Counted from the first letter of the stretch, positions 34,840 through 44,400 are shown. The stretch: 64,000 bases of DNA from Vicinamibacterales bacterium (GCA_041394705.1 JAWKHS010000006.1:62001-126000), one strand, 5' to 3'. Program-made: numbers and translations. Notes: generated from the sequence alone by a model not told the origin.

Positions 34840-35199
34840 CTACCAGTACTGCGGCGTGCCGTAGTAGCTGTAGATGCTCGAGACGAACGACGTATCGGCG
34901 TTGGTCGGCCACTGCGCCTTGTCGAAGCCTGGCGCCGACTCGAGCTTCTCCTTCGGCACGTCGAGCCTGAAGCACTTGTTCGTGGTGTCGACCTCCAACG
35001 CGTCCCAGGGCACCGCGAACAGCTTGTCGCCCATGCCGAGGAAGCCGCCGAAGGAGAGCACGGCGTACGCGACGCGCCCGCGATCGAGATCGATCATCAG
35101 ATCCTCGATGCTGCCCAGGTTCTCCCCGGCGGCGTTCACGACGTTGTCTCCCGCGAGCGTGCTCGCCGACAGCACGCGCCAACTCGTAGCGTGACCCAT
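34840..35199 (-). CDS. PRC-barrel protein
   Basis: 119 residues with one PRC-barrel domain: WRVLSASTLAGDNVVNAAGE, LGSIEDLMIDLDRGRVAYAV and the GMGDKLFAVPWDAL strand. The C-terminal tail is Tyr-rich (SIYSYYGTPQYW). PRC barrels occur in photosynthetic reaction centres, RimM and many stress proteins, where they mediate protein contacts. ATG 35199 has CGGAGG upstream and a perfect sigma-54 promoter 26 bp away. Confidence 0.9.
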   Translation of the reverse strand: MGHATSWRVLSASTLAGDNVVNAAGENLGSIEDLMIDLDRGRVAYAVLSFGGFLGMGDKLFAVPWDALEVDTTNKCFRLDVPKEKLESAPGFDKAQWPTNADTSFVSSIYSYYGTPQYW

Positions 35200-35224
35200 G
35201 GTGATGTGCCTCCGGCGCTGAGAG

Positions 35225-35240
35225 TGCAACGCGGGTGCCA
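35225..35240 (-). promoter_or_regulatory. Sigma-54 promoter of PRC-barrel gene
   Basis: On the minus strand TGGCACCCGCGTTGCA matches TGGCAC-N5-TTGCW completely, with GG-N10-GC. Predicted start is near 35213, about 15 nt before ATG 35199, with room for the ribosome site. Confidence 0.82.
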
Positions 35241-35391
35241 CCGCTTTCAGGGGCGTCGCGCCGTCGGGCGTGAAGCCCGCGACCCATTGGGGGTACCGAG
35301 ATGCCCACGGAGCGGAGCTCGTCGACGAAGCGGCGGCGCTGTCATTCCGCACTCTGCGTCGCGTGCGCCACAGCACGGCGCCTCCGAACGT

Positions 35392-36573
35392 TCACCGCGT
35401 GTCGACGCGATCGATCAGCCAGGCGTCGTCGGTCTTGCGCAGGCTGAAGGTCCAGCGCCGCGCCGCTTCCCTCGGAGTCCGGCGGCCCACCTTCGGCACG
35501 TAGCGTGCGCTGCCGCGGCACGCCGCTTCGGCGACCCGGTCGACGACGTGGATGTCGCAGTCGTCGAACGACACCACCTGCCCTTCGAGCTGATCGAACG
35601 CACGGGCGAGCGCCCGCTCGTTCACGGCCGGCCAGACCGAGGACGCCGCGCCGGCGTCCAGCTGGTTGAACGCGCTGCGGTAGTGCCCGAGGACGCGCTG
35701 GATCGCCTGGACCTCGAGTGCCCGGCCGCGCGGATCGGCGACGGCGTCGGGCGGCGCAGGCGCCGCGACAGGCCGATCCGCCGGAGCGGCCGGCGCCGAT
35801 TCGACGACGGGCGGTGGCGAGGGAACCCCGACCGGTCGCGCAACGGCGGCCAGGGTGGTCGCGACGCGATCGACGTCCGTCGCTCCGGCGATCGAGCGGG
35901 ACGCCGGCGACACGCGCGGGGTGAGGCTCGAGAGCGACGGAGGGACGGCAGGCGCACGCACGCGCGCCAGCGTGGACGGCCCTGCGACCGGCACGCGTGG
36001 AGGGGCGTCGGCGATGCCCGCGGGCGGGAGGGGCGCCTCGTCGGGCTGCGTCGGACGTGCCGCGGCCGGGAACGGCACGGCGGCGGCGAAGGCCGCCGAC
36101 GCGAGTGGCACGGACGGGCCATTGGCGACGTCGCGGCCTGGCGGCGTCCGGAACTCCGGCAGCCTGTCGACACCAGCGGCGACCGCCGCACAGATGAAGG
36201 CCGCAAGGGCGGCGTGCCTCATCCAATGCCGACGCGCCGGCGGTGTCCCGCCGCGAGGCAGCCGCCATGGGACCATCTCCTCGCGGTCGGCCGGCGGTCG
36301 GTCGGACAGGGTCGGCAGCTCCGCGTCGGCCCCGGCCACCACCACGCGGCGATCCCTGGGCGGGTCGAAGGCCTCGAGTCCTTCCGGGCCCACGTCGACC
36401 CACACCGGCTCGGGCGACGCGTCCGTGCCCGTGGAGGCCTCGGCGGAGTCGGGTGAGAGGCCGTCCGCCCACGACTCGCGAATCGCGGGCCAGGGGCGGC
36501 GCGCATGAACGGGCGTCAGACGGCGCTGCTGGAGCCGTCGCGTGCGCGACGCCTTGCCCAGTGCCCGGCGCAT
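35392..36573 (-). CDS. Pro-rich single-TM protein with NTF2-like C-terminus
   Basis: 393 residues. A basic N-terminus and an acidic region (about 20-120) precede one membrane helix (HAALAAFICAAVAAGV, near 145). About 140 Pro/Ala-rich residues then form a periplasmic stalk. The last 105 residues form an NTF2/SnoaL-like alpha+beta domain: IQRVLGHYRSAFNQLDAGAA, VVSFDDCDIHVVDRVAEAAC and WTFSLRKTDDAWLIDRVD. This tail is common in acidobacterial proteins, sometimes on Ser/Thr kinases. No kinase domain is present here. Last gene of the BACON operon, 7 nt after the barrel stop. Confidence 0.72.
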   Translation of the reverse strand: MRRALGKASRTRRLQQRRLTPVHARRPWPAIRESWADGLSPDSAEASTGTDASPEPVWVDVGPEGLEAFDPPRDRRVVVAGADAELPTLSDRPPADREEMVPWRLPRGGTPPARRHWMRHAALAAFICAAVAAGVDRLPEFRTPPGRDVANGPSVPLASAAFAAAVPFPAAARPTQPDEAPLPPAGIADAPPRVPVAGPSTLARVRAPAVPPSLSSLTPRVSPASRSIAGATDVDRVATTLAAVARPVGVPSPPPVVESAPAAPADRPVAAPAPPDAVADPRGRALEVQAIQRVLGHYRSAFNQLDAGAASSVWPAVNERALARAFDQLEGQVVSFDDCDIHVVDRVAEAACRGSARYVPKVGRRTPREAARRWTFSLRKTDDAWLIDRVDTR

Positions 36574-36580
36574 GCGCACG

Positions 36581-37789
36581 TCATCGTCCAAGCGAGTACT
36601 CCAGTGTGACCGTTGGCACCCACCCGGCCTCCAGGCCGCTGCTCGTGAGCGACTTGCGGACGTTGGCTGTCGCCAGCCAGGTGTCCGCGACATTCCACTT
36701 GAATCCGGCCGCGAAGAGCACGCGATCGGTGGTCCGCGGGACGCTGGTCAGCCGGATCGTGTCGATACCCACGAGCCGCGGGTGGGGCTGGGTCGTGTTC
36801 GCGAGTCGGCCCAGCCCCTCGATCCTGCGGCCAAGGATCTCGCCGACGAGCGTGAGCGTCCGTGCCGGCACGACGGTGAGGGCCAGGGCGTACCCGAGCG
36901 CGTTCGACGACTCGCGAAACGCGTAGCCAACGTCGCCGTGCAGGCCGATTCGGCCGCCCTCGTACGACGCGATCAGCCGCGGCGTGATCGTCGTCCGCCC
37001 GCCGCCGAGCAGATCTTCCTCGCGGCCGACAGGCAGGAGCGCCTCGCCGGCGATCGCCACGCCGCTCGCGCCGTCGCGGAACACGTTGTACTTCGTCCGC
37101 AGCACGACGTCACCCACGCCGGACGCCGAGGCGGAACCCGCGGCCTGCACGACCGTGCGCCCGCGATAGGTGTCCGCCCGTTGGCCGTCGAGGCGCACGC
37201 GCACGAACGGCACGGCGATCCCGATGTCAGCCCGGTCGCTGACACCGTAGTTGCCGGTGACGGTCACCGTGTCGGTACGAATCCGGAGCGCGACGGTCTC
37301 GACGTCGAAGGGCACGGCGGCGCCGCGCAGCACGCTCGCAGTGGAGATCAGCGTCCCGTCACGCAGGCTGCGGCCGTCGATGTCGCGAAACGAGGAACTG
37401 CGATACGCCAGACCCAGGGTGGCGCGGTTCCGTCCCGACGACAGCGACCGCTCCGCGAAGAACGGACCGAAGCTGTCGCTCGATCGCACGACCGTGCCGA
37501 GGGTGGGATCGAGGCGGTAGGTGAATCCGCCGGCCGACGTGGGAACGGGCACCGTCGCCAGCTCGAGGGTGAGAAAACGCGCCAGGACGCCCGCAGTGTC
37601 GGCGGCCGCTCTCTCGTCCCGGACGAAGTCGTCGGTCGGGATCGAGCGGTTGGTCATCAGGAACGTGAGGACGTCCGTCACGGACTGTTGCGCCTGGGCC
37701 GGCGCCGCCGCGCCGCCCCACAGCAGGCACGCCGCCGCCAGTGCCGCGAGGCGCGAGCTCACGTCCCGGTGGCGCGGCAGGCCCGTCAT
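36581..37789 (-). CDS. Outer-membrane barrel protein (phenol-MetA-like)
   Basis: 402 residues with a signal peptide ending near PAQAQ. The mature part has strand pairs typical of a 12- to 14-stranded barrel of the MetA-pathway/transporter group: NRATLGLAYRSSSFRDIDG, DRADIGIAVPFVRVRL, GVGDVVLRTKYNVFRDG and GRIGLHGDVGYAF. It probably forms an outer-membrane pore or anchor. ATG 37789 overlaps the stop of the BACON gene by 4 bp, so the two are translationally coupled. Confidence 0.8.
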   Translation of the reverse strand: MTGLPRHRDVSSRLAALAAACLLWGGAAAPAQAQQSVTDVLTFLMTNRSIPTDDFVRDERAAADTAGVLARFLTLELATVPVPTSAGGFTYRLDPTLGTVVRSSDSFGPFFAERSLSSGRNRATLGLAYRSSSFRDIDGRSLRDGTLISTASVLRGAAVPFDVETVALRIRTDTVTVTGNYGVSDRADIGIAVPFVRVRLDGQRADTYRGRTVVQAAGSASASGVGDVVLRTKYNVFRDGASGVAIAGEALLPVGREEDLLGGGRTTITPRLIASYEGGRIGLHGDVGYAFRESSNALGYALALTVVPARTLTLVGEILGRRIEGLGRLANTTQPHPRLVGIDTIRLTSVPRTTDRVLFAAGFKWNVADTWLATANVRKSLTSSGLEAGWVPTVTLEYSLGR

Positions 37790-39504
37790 GGCCGGCCCCG
37801 CTGCAGCACGGTGACCAGCGTGCCGGCAATGGTGAGCGTGCCGGTCCTGTCGCTCCGGCCCTTGCGATCGTCGACGGCGAAGGAGACAGTCCCGTCGCCG
37901 CTTCCGCTGCCTCCCGACGTGAGGGTGATCCACCCGTCGTTCCGCTGCGCCGTCCAGGCACACCCGGCACTCGCCGACACGGTCACCGTCCCGCTGCCTC
38001 CGGCGTCGGTGAACGTGAAGCTCGTCGGGCTCACCGTGAACGTGCAGACGAAGGCGGCCTGGGTCACCGTGAACGTCTGGCCGGCGATCGTGAGCGACCC
38101 GGTGCGGGCCCCGCCCGTGTTCGCGGCCACGCCGAATGTGACGGTGCCGTTGCCGCTCCCACCGGCCCCCGACACGACCGTGATCCAGGCGTCGTTGGCG
38201 GCGGCGGTCCAGGCGCACCCCGCCCCGGCCGAGACCGAGACCGTCTGTGTGCCGCCGGTCTCGGGGATGGATGCCGCCGTCGGAGCGATCGTGTAGGCAC
38301 AGGGCGCCGGTGACGCGGCCTGCGACACGGTGAAGGTCTGCCCGGCGATGCCGACGGTGCCGACGCGGGCACCGCTCGAATTCGCGGCCACGCTGACGGT
38401 GACCGTGCCGTCGCCGCTCCCACGGGCTCCGGACACCACGGTGATCCAGGCGTCGTTCGTATCGGCCGTCCACGTGCACCCGGCCGCAGCCGTCACCGAC
38501 ACCGTCTGCGTGCCTCCAGCCTCCGGGATCGCGGCGCTCCGCGGACTGATCGCGTACGCGCATGGGAGGGCGGCGGCCTCCTGCGTGACGGCGACCACAT
38601 GGCCCGCGACCGCAAGGGCCGCGGAGCGGGCGCCGCCCGGGTTGCCGCCGACGCTGAAGGTCGCGACGCCGGACCCCTGGCCCGCGGCCCCCGACGTCAC
38701 CGCGATCCACGGCGCCGTGCCAGCCGCCGACCATGTGCAGGCCGGCGTGGTGGACACAGCGACGGTCCCCACGCCACCCGCCGCGGGCAGCGGGAAGACG
38801 GTGGTCACCGCGATCGAGTAGGCGCACGTCGGGTCGGGTATCGCGCCAAGCTGCGTGACCACGACCTGCGCGTCGCCCACCGCGATCGTGCCCACCCGCG
38901 CGTTCCGTCCGGAGTTCGGCGCGACGCGGAGCGCCACCGTGCCGGCGCCGCTGCCAGCCTCGGGCGAGGCGAAGGCCATCCAGCCCACGTCGGTCGCCAG
39001 CCGCCAGGCACACGCGCCGTCCGTGGACACCGCGAGTTGCGGCGTGCCCCCCGCGGCCGGCACCGTCAGGCTCGCCGGCTGCAGATCGAATCGGCAGGGG
39101 GCCGCCTGCTGGGACACCGTCACGCGATCGTCGTTGACGACGATGTCGCCGTCTCTCGGCATCGGCTGAGGGTTGGGCGCCACCTGGAAGCTGACGGTGC
39201 CGTCGCCCTGACCCGATGCGGGCGTCAGGCCGGAGACCCAGCTCACGCCGGACGTGACGTCCCACGGGCATTCGGGGGATGTCGTGACGGTGACGCTGCC
39301 CGTGCCTCCGTCGGGACCCATGCTCGCGGACGGCGAGGCGAGCGCGACCTGGCACTTCGACTGCGTGGGGCCCGTCGTCGTCACGGCGGAGTTGGACCCG
39401 CAGCCCATGACGATCGCTGCGGCGAGCACAGCCATCGCCAGCCGCTGGGGACGCCGTGAGAGCCCGCCTTGACGCGGGTCGATGCCTACGCCTGACACCA
39501 CCAT
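37786..39504 (-). CDS. Lipoprotein of six BACON repeats
   Basis: 572 residues. After a lipoprotein signal (RLAMAVLAAAIVMGC, lipid on Cys) come six tandem modules of about 86 residues. Each has the BACON pattern of an initial Cys strand (CAYTIAPTAASIPETGG), an internal Cys-Trp pair (GCAWTAAANDAWITVVSG) and a final strand GQTFTVTQAA. BACON domains are thought to bind carbohydrates or mucin and occur mostly in Bacteroidota; long arrays are found in acidobacterial surface proteins. Repeats four and five are the most alike, suggesting recent duplication. First gene of an operon with a barrel and an NTF2-like protein. Confidence 0.88.
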   Translation of the reverse strand: MVVSGVGIDPRQGGLSRRPQRLAMAVLAAAIVMGCGSNSAVTTTGPTQSKCQVALASPSASMGPDGGTGSVTVTTSPECPWDVTSGVSWVSGLTPASGQGDGTVSFQVAPNPQPMPRDGDIVVNDDRVTVSQQAAPCRFDLQPASLTVPAAGGTPQLAVSTDGACAWRLATDVGWMAFASPEAGSGAGTVALRVAPNSGRNARVGTIAVGDAQVVVTQLGAIPDPTCAYSIAVTTVFPLPAAGGVGTVAVSTTPACTWSAAGTAPWIAVTSGAAGQGSGVATFSVGGNPGGARSAALAVAGHVVAVTQEAAALPCAYAISPRSAAIPEAGGTQTVSVTAAAGCTWTADTNDAWITVVSGARGSGDGTVTVSVAANSSGARVGTVGIAGQTFTVSQAASPAPCAYTIAPTAASIPETGGTQTVSVSAGAGCAWTAAANDAWITVVSGAGGSGNGTVTFGVAANTGGARTGSLTIAGQTFTVTQAAFVCTFTVSPTSFTFTDAGGSGTVTVSASAGCAWTAQRNDGWITLTSGGSGSGDGTVSFAVDDRKGRSDRTGTLTIAGTLVTVLQRGRP

Positions 39505-39953
39505 CCTCGAGTCGCCGATCCGGCAAAGCCGCACGAAGTGGGAAGCGGTGACACGAGCGGAGGCCAACGGCCCCAGCGACCCGCGCACCTTGCGTCGACC
39601 GTCGCGAGCGCGAGGTGCAATCGACATGCCCGCATCGGCCCGTGCGCGTCGCCTGTTCCGGGCCGCGGACCGCCCGCTGTGGGCAGTGCGGTGCCGATCG
39701 TGGGAAACGGAGTGCCCACCCGGCCGTCCGTCCTCGTCGAGGTCGCGGGCGCCAGCCATTGAGGCGAACGCTTGGCGATCCTGCGCCGCACGCACCCGGT
39801 CGTGCTCCGCCGCGTGGCTGAGATGCCACAGGTGGGTGTGGCCAGCCAGCCACAACGGCGGGCGCCGCCGTCGTCGACCGGTGGAAAAAGGCGGGATCGA
39901 CGCTCGATCGTCAGGCACCTCTCTTGCCAAGCGTCGGACGGAGGCGTCCTGCC
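39505..39953. other. 449-bp spacer between divergent genes
   Basis: No gene seen. It must carry the promoter of the BACON operon to the left, which I could not identify, and it ends with a sigma-54 promoter (39913-39928) for the FN3 protein on the right. Confidence 0.45.
39913..39928 (+). promoter_or_regulatory. Sigma-54 promoter of FN3 protein gene
   Basis: AGGCACCTCTCTTGCC has GGCAC, GG-N10-GC and TTGC. Predicted start is near 39939, 15 nt before ATG 39954, which has GGAGG in its leader. Confidence 0.75.
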
Positions 39954-41303
39954 ATGACGCACGTTCTTCGTGTTGCCGCGCTCGTCGTCCTGATCGGCGG
40001 CCTGACCCCCGCCGCGGCCCAGGAGCGTCTCGAGCTGTTCACCTGGATTGGAAATCAACCCCGTGCCATCGAAGTGGATGGCTCGGTCAGCGGATTCGGC
40101 GCCATCGGCCGCGTGACCTCGCTCACGCAGCTTCCTCCCGGCGGAGTGCCGTTCAAACCTCCGACGGTCATCGCCGGCGGGCGGTATGCCGCCTGGACGG
40201 GCCCCAGCGGCGGACATCCCGGATGGGACGTCTTCGTGTTCGACCGCGTCACCCGACGCGTCTCGGTGCTCCCCGCGCAGATGCTGCCGCCGGGCGCGTA
40301 CGGTCCTGACGTCGTCGTGCTCACCACGGTCGGCGCCGATCCCCGCCGGCCGCGGCTGTTCCTCGCAGCGCACAGGTTCACGACGCCCGTGAGCCATGTG
40401 GTCTGGGCGATCGATCTCGACGGCGGCCCCCCGGTGGCCATGTGGTCCGATCCGGCCCTGCCCTTCATCTCGGGGTTCGCGTACGCGCGGGACGTGGACG
40501 AGATCTTCCTGCTCGCCAACTTGGACACGGTCGTCGTCCTGGACGGGGTGACCGGCAGGGAGAAGCGTCGGTGGCCCGCGACGGGCGCGGGGCTCGTCGT
40601 GGACCCGGGCGGCCGCGTGGCGTGGATCGATCAGGGCCCGCAGATCGTCGCGGTCGATGCGGCGACCGGCAGTCAGATCGCGAGCACGGTTGGACACTCG
40701 CCCATCCTCGACGAGCAACGACGCGTCCTGCTCTCGGTGGCTGGCGAGGACGAGTTCCTCCGCGCCCACGACCCGCTCGCGTTGACGACGCTCGGCAGCG
40801 TACGCATCGACTTCTCGCCGAGCCTCCGCGGCATGTTCGCGAGCACGTCCGTGCTGCCAGGCCGATGGATGACGGGAGCCTACGTGGTCCGCTCGGAGTC
40901 ACGCCGGCTCGACGGCGTCTGCAATGCGATGGTCGTGGACGTGTACGACCCCAACGGCACGAGGCGCGACACCGCGGACATCCTGCGCATCATCGATGCC
41001 ACGAGCGGCGGCTGCACGGCGTATCCGGTGCTGTTCCGGTCGCCGTTCGCGCCGTCGGGCCTGACGGCCGCGGTGGCGGGACGCGACGTCACGCTTGCGT
41101 GGAGGGATCCGGGCGACGCGACGCACTTCGAGCTGGAGTTCGGCTTCGCGCCGGGTCAGCGCGCCGGCAGCCTGCGCCTGGGCCGGGCCAACAGCCTCAC
41201 GATTCCCGGGGTGCCGCCCGGCACGTACTACCTGCGGGTGAAGGCCGTGAACGCCGTTGGGGGAAGCCCGGTGTCGAACGAGGTCAGAGTCGTCGTCCCA
41301 TAG
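39954..41303 (+). CDS. Secreted beta-propeller-like protein with FN3 domain
   Basis: 449 residues with a signal peptide ending near PAAAQ. Residues about 25-345 show propeller-like repeats with WDVFVFDRVTRRVSVLP, DVDEIFLLANLDTVVVLDG and GRVAWIDQGPQIVAVDAATG. The last 90 residues are a fibronectin type III module (APSGLTAAVAGRDVTLAWRD ending NAVGGSPVSNEVRVVVP). This combination is typical of secreted surface proteins in Acidobacteriota; function unknown. GGAGG precedes ATG 39954. It converges with fahA 6 nt after its stop. Confidence 0.8.
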   Translation: MTHVLRVAALVVLIGGLTPAAAQERLELFTWIGNQPRAIEVDGSVSGFGAIGRVTSLTQLPPGGVPFKPPTVIAGGRYAAWTGPSGGHPGWDVFVFDRVTRRVSVLPAQMLPPGAYGPDVVVLTTVGADPRRPRLFLAAHRFTTPVSHVVWAIDLDGGPPVAMWSDPALPFISGFAYARDVDEIFLLANLDTVVVLDGVTGREKRRWPATGAGLVVDPGGRVAWIDQGPQIVAVDAATGSQIASTVGHSPILDEQRRVLLSVAGEDEFLRAHDPLALTTLGSVRIDFSPSLRGMFASTSVLPGRWMTGAYVVRSESRRLDGVCNAMVVDVYDPNGTRRDTADILRIIDATSGGCTAYPVLFRSPFAPSGLTAAVAGRDVTLAWRDPGDATHFELEFGFAPGQRAGSLRLGRANSLTIPGVPPGTYYLRVKAVNAVGGSPVSNEVRVVVP

Positions 41304-41309
41304 CAGGCC

Positions 41310-42617
41310 TCAAGCCGGGCCGACCCTGCCTCGCACGTCGCCGAAACCGAGCGTGACGTGCCCGTCGCGCCGCGCGCGGGCGCGCATGATCACCTCGTCG
41401 CCGTCTTCGAGGAAGGTGCGCGTCCGGCCCGACGCGAGGGCGACCGGCTGGGTGCCGCCCGCCGTGATCTCCAGCAGGCTGCCGAAGCCGCCGGGCGTCG
41501 GCGTGGAGATCGTGCCCGACCCCAGGAGATCGCCGGGCCGCAGGTTGCAGCCGTTGGAGGCGTGGTGCGCAACGAGCTGAGCGACGGTCCAGTACAGGTG
41601 GCGGGTGCTGCCGATCGAGAGACGCTCGGGTGGCAGGCCCTGCGCCCTGAGGCAGGCCGTGTAGAGCAGTACCTCGAGCTCGATGTCGAACGCGCCGCGC
41701 GCCAGGTCGCCCGCGTCGGTCAGGTACGGGAGGGGCGCCGGATCGCCCTCGGGCCGGGGCGGCTGCGCGATGGCGAAGGGCGCGAGCGCCTCCGGCGTGA
41801 CCACCCACGGCGAGATCGAGGTTGCGAAGTTCTTGGCCAGGAACGGACCGAGCGGCTGGTACTCCCACGCCTGGATGTCCCGGGCCGACCAGTCGTTCAG
41901 GAGGCAGAAGCCGGCGATGTGGGCGGCGGCCTCGCCGATCGGGATCGGCGATCCCAGCGTGTTGCCGGGTCCGATCCAGACGCCCAGCTCCAGTTCGTAG
42001 TCCAGGCGCCGGGACGGCCCGAAGACGGGCGTCTCGTCGCCAGGGCCCTTCCGCTGGCCCTCGGGACGGCGCACCGGCGTGCCCGACACCACGATGGACG
42101 AGCTCCGGCCGTGGTACCCGATCGGCACGTGCTTGTAGTTCGGCAGCAGCGGGTTGTCGGGCCGGAACTGCCGGCCGACATTCATCGCGTGATGGATGCC
42201 CGCGTAGAAGTCGGTGTAGTCGCCGATGACCGTCGGCAGGTGGACGGTGCAGGAGCTCGCGGGGGTGAGTAGCGGCGCCACGACGTCGCGTTCGGCGGCG
42301 CCGGCCGCGAGCAGCGTGAACAGCCGCGCCCGCAGCGCCTGGCGGGGACCGGCCCCGGCCTCCATCAGCGCGTTCAACGTCGTCCCGGCCGCCAGGCCCG
42401 CCGCGTGCGCGGCCTCGCCGTCGAGCAGCCCGGCATCGAGGACGGCCCCGAGATCGAGCACCTCGTCCCCGATGGCCACGCCTCCGCGCGGCCGCTGGTT
42501 CGCGGCCGTGGAGAAGATGCCCAGCGGCAGGTTCTGCAGCGGGAAGTCGTCGTGGCCGTTCGCGGAGGTCACCCAGCTCCGCCTGCTGGGATCGTGGGTG
42601 TCGTCGAGGGGCGCCAT
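41310..42617 (-). CDS. fahA: Fumarylacetoacetase
   Basis: 435 residues, full length for the enzyme that hydrolyses fumarylacetoacetate to fumarate and acetoacetate, the last step of tyrosine breakdown. Conserved segments include DYTDFYAGIHHAMNVGRQFR (metal and catalytic His region), YHGRSSSIVVSGTPVRRP, ELELGVWIGPGN and NDWSARDIQAWEYQPLGPF, with Asp and Glu ligands for Ca or Mg. ATG 42617 is preferred to GTG 42620. It lies at the end of the homogentisate cluster, 88 bp after a small membrane protein. Confidence 0.95.
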   Translation of the reverse strand: MAPLDDTHDPSRRSWVTSANGHDDFPLQNLPLGIFSTAANQRPRGGVAIGDEVLDLGAVLDAGLLDGEAAHAAGLAAGTTLNALMEAGAGPRQALRARLFTLLAAGAAERDVVAPLLTPASSCTVHLPTVIGDYTDFYAGIHHAMNVGRQFRPDNPLLPNYKHVPIGYHGRSSSIVVSGTPVRRPEGQRKGPGDETPVFGPSRRLDYELELGVWIGPGNTLGSPIPIGEAAAHIAGFCLLNDWSARDIQAWEYQPLGPFLAKNFATSISPWVVTPEALAPFAIAQPPRPEGDPAPLPYLTDAGDLARGAFDIELEVLLYTACLRAQGLPPERLSIGSTRHLYWTVAQLVAHHASNGCNLRPGDLLGSGTISTPTPGGFGSLLEITAGGTQPVALASGRTRTFLEDGDEVIMRARARRDGHVTLGFGDVRGRVGPA

Positions 42618-42705
42618 CACCGCTCATGATCGACGAGGCGGCGCCCGTGCGGCAACTCACCCCGACCGCGCCGGGAGGCCGGCGCTCGCCGGCGCACGGC
42701 CGAGC

Positions 42706-42933
42706 TCAGCGCGCCTCGGCCCGACGCGTCGCCCGCACGTAGAACGCGCCCAGGGCGCCGACGGCCACCGCCACGGCGCCGGCGGCGATCCATGGCATGG
42801 ACGGGCCGACCACCGGCGTGCAGTCGCCGACGCAGAGGATGGGGTCGATCGTGACGAGGCCCAGGCCCTGGGTGAGCCACAGACCGCCGAGCAGGACGGC
42901 GGCGACGCTGAGCACGAGGACGAGGATCGTCAT
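42706..42933 (-). CDS. Small two-TM protein in homogentisate cluster
   Basis: 75 residues with two membrane helices (MTILVLVLSVAAVLLGGLWL and WIAAGAVAVAVGALGAFYV) joined by a loop with two Cys (LCVGDCTP) that could be periplasmic and disulfide-linked. I recognise no family. It sits between hmgA and fahA on the same strand. It may be a chance insertion with its own promoter, as the gaps on each side are 108 and 88 bp. Confidence 0.6.
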   Translation of the reverse strand: MTILVLVLSVAAVLLGGLWLTQGLGLVTIDPILCVGDCTPVVGPSMPWIAAGAVAVAVGALGAFYVRATRRAEAR

Positions 42934-43041
42934 GGTGTCGCTCCGTTCCGGGTGTGACACGGCGCGGGCCGCCGGCGGGCGGCCACTTCGTCCACCCTAT
43001 CACCGCGCCGCCCGTCGTGCCGGCTGCCGTGGGTGCGTCGA

Positions 43042-44400
43042 TCAGGGTTTCGTGGGATCGAAGTGCTTCCGGAGCGCGCGCCCGTACTTCGCGTACGTGT
43101 CCTGCCGGCACTCGGCGCCGGCCGCGAACGCCGTCACCTTCTGCGGGAACCGCGTCTCGAACATGAACGCCATCGTGTGCTCGAGCTTCTTCGGGGCGAG
43201 CGGGACGTTGCTGTTGGTCTCGAAGGCGTCCACGTCGGGCCCGTGCGGCAGCATGGTGTTGTGGAGCGAGAAGCCGCCGGGCACGAAGCCCTGGGGCTTG
43301 GCGTCGTACTGGCCGTAGACGAGGCCCATGAACTCGCTCATCACGTTCATGTGGTACCAGGGCGGCCGGAACGTGTTCTCGGCGACCATCCACCGGTCCG
43401 GGAAGATCACGAAGTCGATGTTCGCCGTGCCGCGGGTCTCGGACGGCGAGGTCAGCACCGTGAAGATCGACGGGTCGGCGTGGTCGTAGAGCACGGGGCC
43501 GACCGGCGAGTACCGCCGCAGGTCGTACTTGTAGGGGGCGTAGTTGCCGTGCCAGGCCACGACGTCGAGCGGCGAGTGCTCCAGCGCCGACGCCCACAGC
43601 GCGCCGCCCCACTTCACGACGAGGCGCGACGGCGCGTCCCGATCCTCGTACGCCGCGACCGGCGTGAGGAAGTCGCGCGGATTGGCCAGGCAGTTGGCCC
43701 CGATCGGTCCGCGGTCGGGCAGGGTGAAGGCGCCGCCGTAGTTCTCGCAGAGATACCCTCGCGCGGGGCCGCCCGGCAGCTCCACGCGGATCTTGACCCC
43801 GCGCGGGATGACGGCGATCTCCCCGGGCTCGATGTCGATGATGCCGAACTCGGTCCACAGGCGCAGGTCGCCGGACTGCGGCACGAACAGCAGCTCGCCG
43901 TCGGCATCGTAGAAGTATTCGTCCTGCATCGAGCGCGTCACGACGTAGACGTGCGCGCCCATGCCCGCCTGCGCGCCGGCGTCGCCGGCGGTCGTGATCG
44001 TGCGCACGCCCTCCACGAACGACACCGGGCCGTCGGGCACCGGCACGGGACTCCATCGCATGGGCGCGATCGGCACGTCGGCGTCCTGGCAGGGCGCGGT
44101 GCGCCACAGGCCGGCGTCCACCTTCTCGAAATCGCCGAAGTGCGCGACGGTGGGGCGGATCCTGTACAGCCACGACCGCTCGTTGGTGGCCCGGGGCGCC
44201 GTGAAGGGCGATCCGCTGAGCTGCTCGGCGTAGAGGCCGTAGGCGCACTTCTGCGGGGAGTTGCGGCCGATGGGCAGGGCGCCGGGCAGGGCCTCGGTCT
44301 CGAAGCCGTTGCCGAAGCCCGACATGTAGCCGGCCGTCACGGTGGGCTGGCCGGCGCGCGCGGCCTCGGCGGCCTCGGGAGTGGGAGTCGGTGGGTTCAT
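43042..44400 (-). CDS. hmgA: Homogentisate 1,2-dioxygenase
   Basis: 452 residues. This Fe(II) enzyme opens the ring of homogentisate to maleylacetoacetate. Clear signatures are YMSGFGNGFETEALPGALP near the N-terminus, PPWYHMNVMSEFMGLVYG with the iron-binding His and Glu, and HNTMLPHGPDVDAFE with another His ligand. ATG 44400 overlaps the stop of the Rieske gene by 4 bp. The length matches the family. Confidence 0.96.
   Translation of the reverse strand: MNPPTPTPEAAEAARAGQPTVTAGYMSGFGNGFETEALPGALPIGRNSPQKCAYGLYAEQLSGSPFTAPRATNERSWLYRIRPTVAHFGDFEKVDAGLWRTAPCQDADVPIAPMRWSPVPVPDGPVSFVEGVRTITTAGDAGAQAGMGAHVYVVTRSMQDEYFYDADGELLFVPQSGDLRLWTEFGIIDIEPGEIAVIPRGVKIRVELPGGPARGYLCENYGGAFTLPDRGPIGANCLANPRDFLTPVAAYEDRDAPSRLVVKWGGALWASALEHSPLDVVAWHGNYAPYKYDLRRYSPVGPVLYDHADPSIFTVLTSPSETRGTANIDFVIFPDRWMVAENTFRPPWYHMNVMSEFMGLVYGQYDAKPQGFVPGGFSLHNTMLPHGPDVDAFETNSNVPLAPKKLEHTMAFMFETRFPQKVTAFAAGAECRQDTYAKYGRALRKHFDPTKP

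Noticed and set aside
34456..36456. 666-codon plus-strand open frame across the PRC-barrel gene and spacer
   Set aside because: No domain and strongly biased composition; shadow frame.
37786..39504. BACON repeats as DNA-level tandem duplication or mobile element
   Set aside because: The repeats differ at many codons and stay in frame; this is an ordinary protein repeat array.
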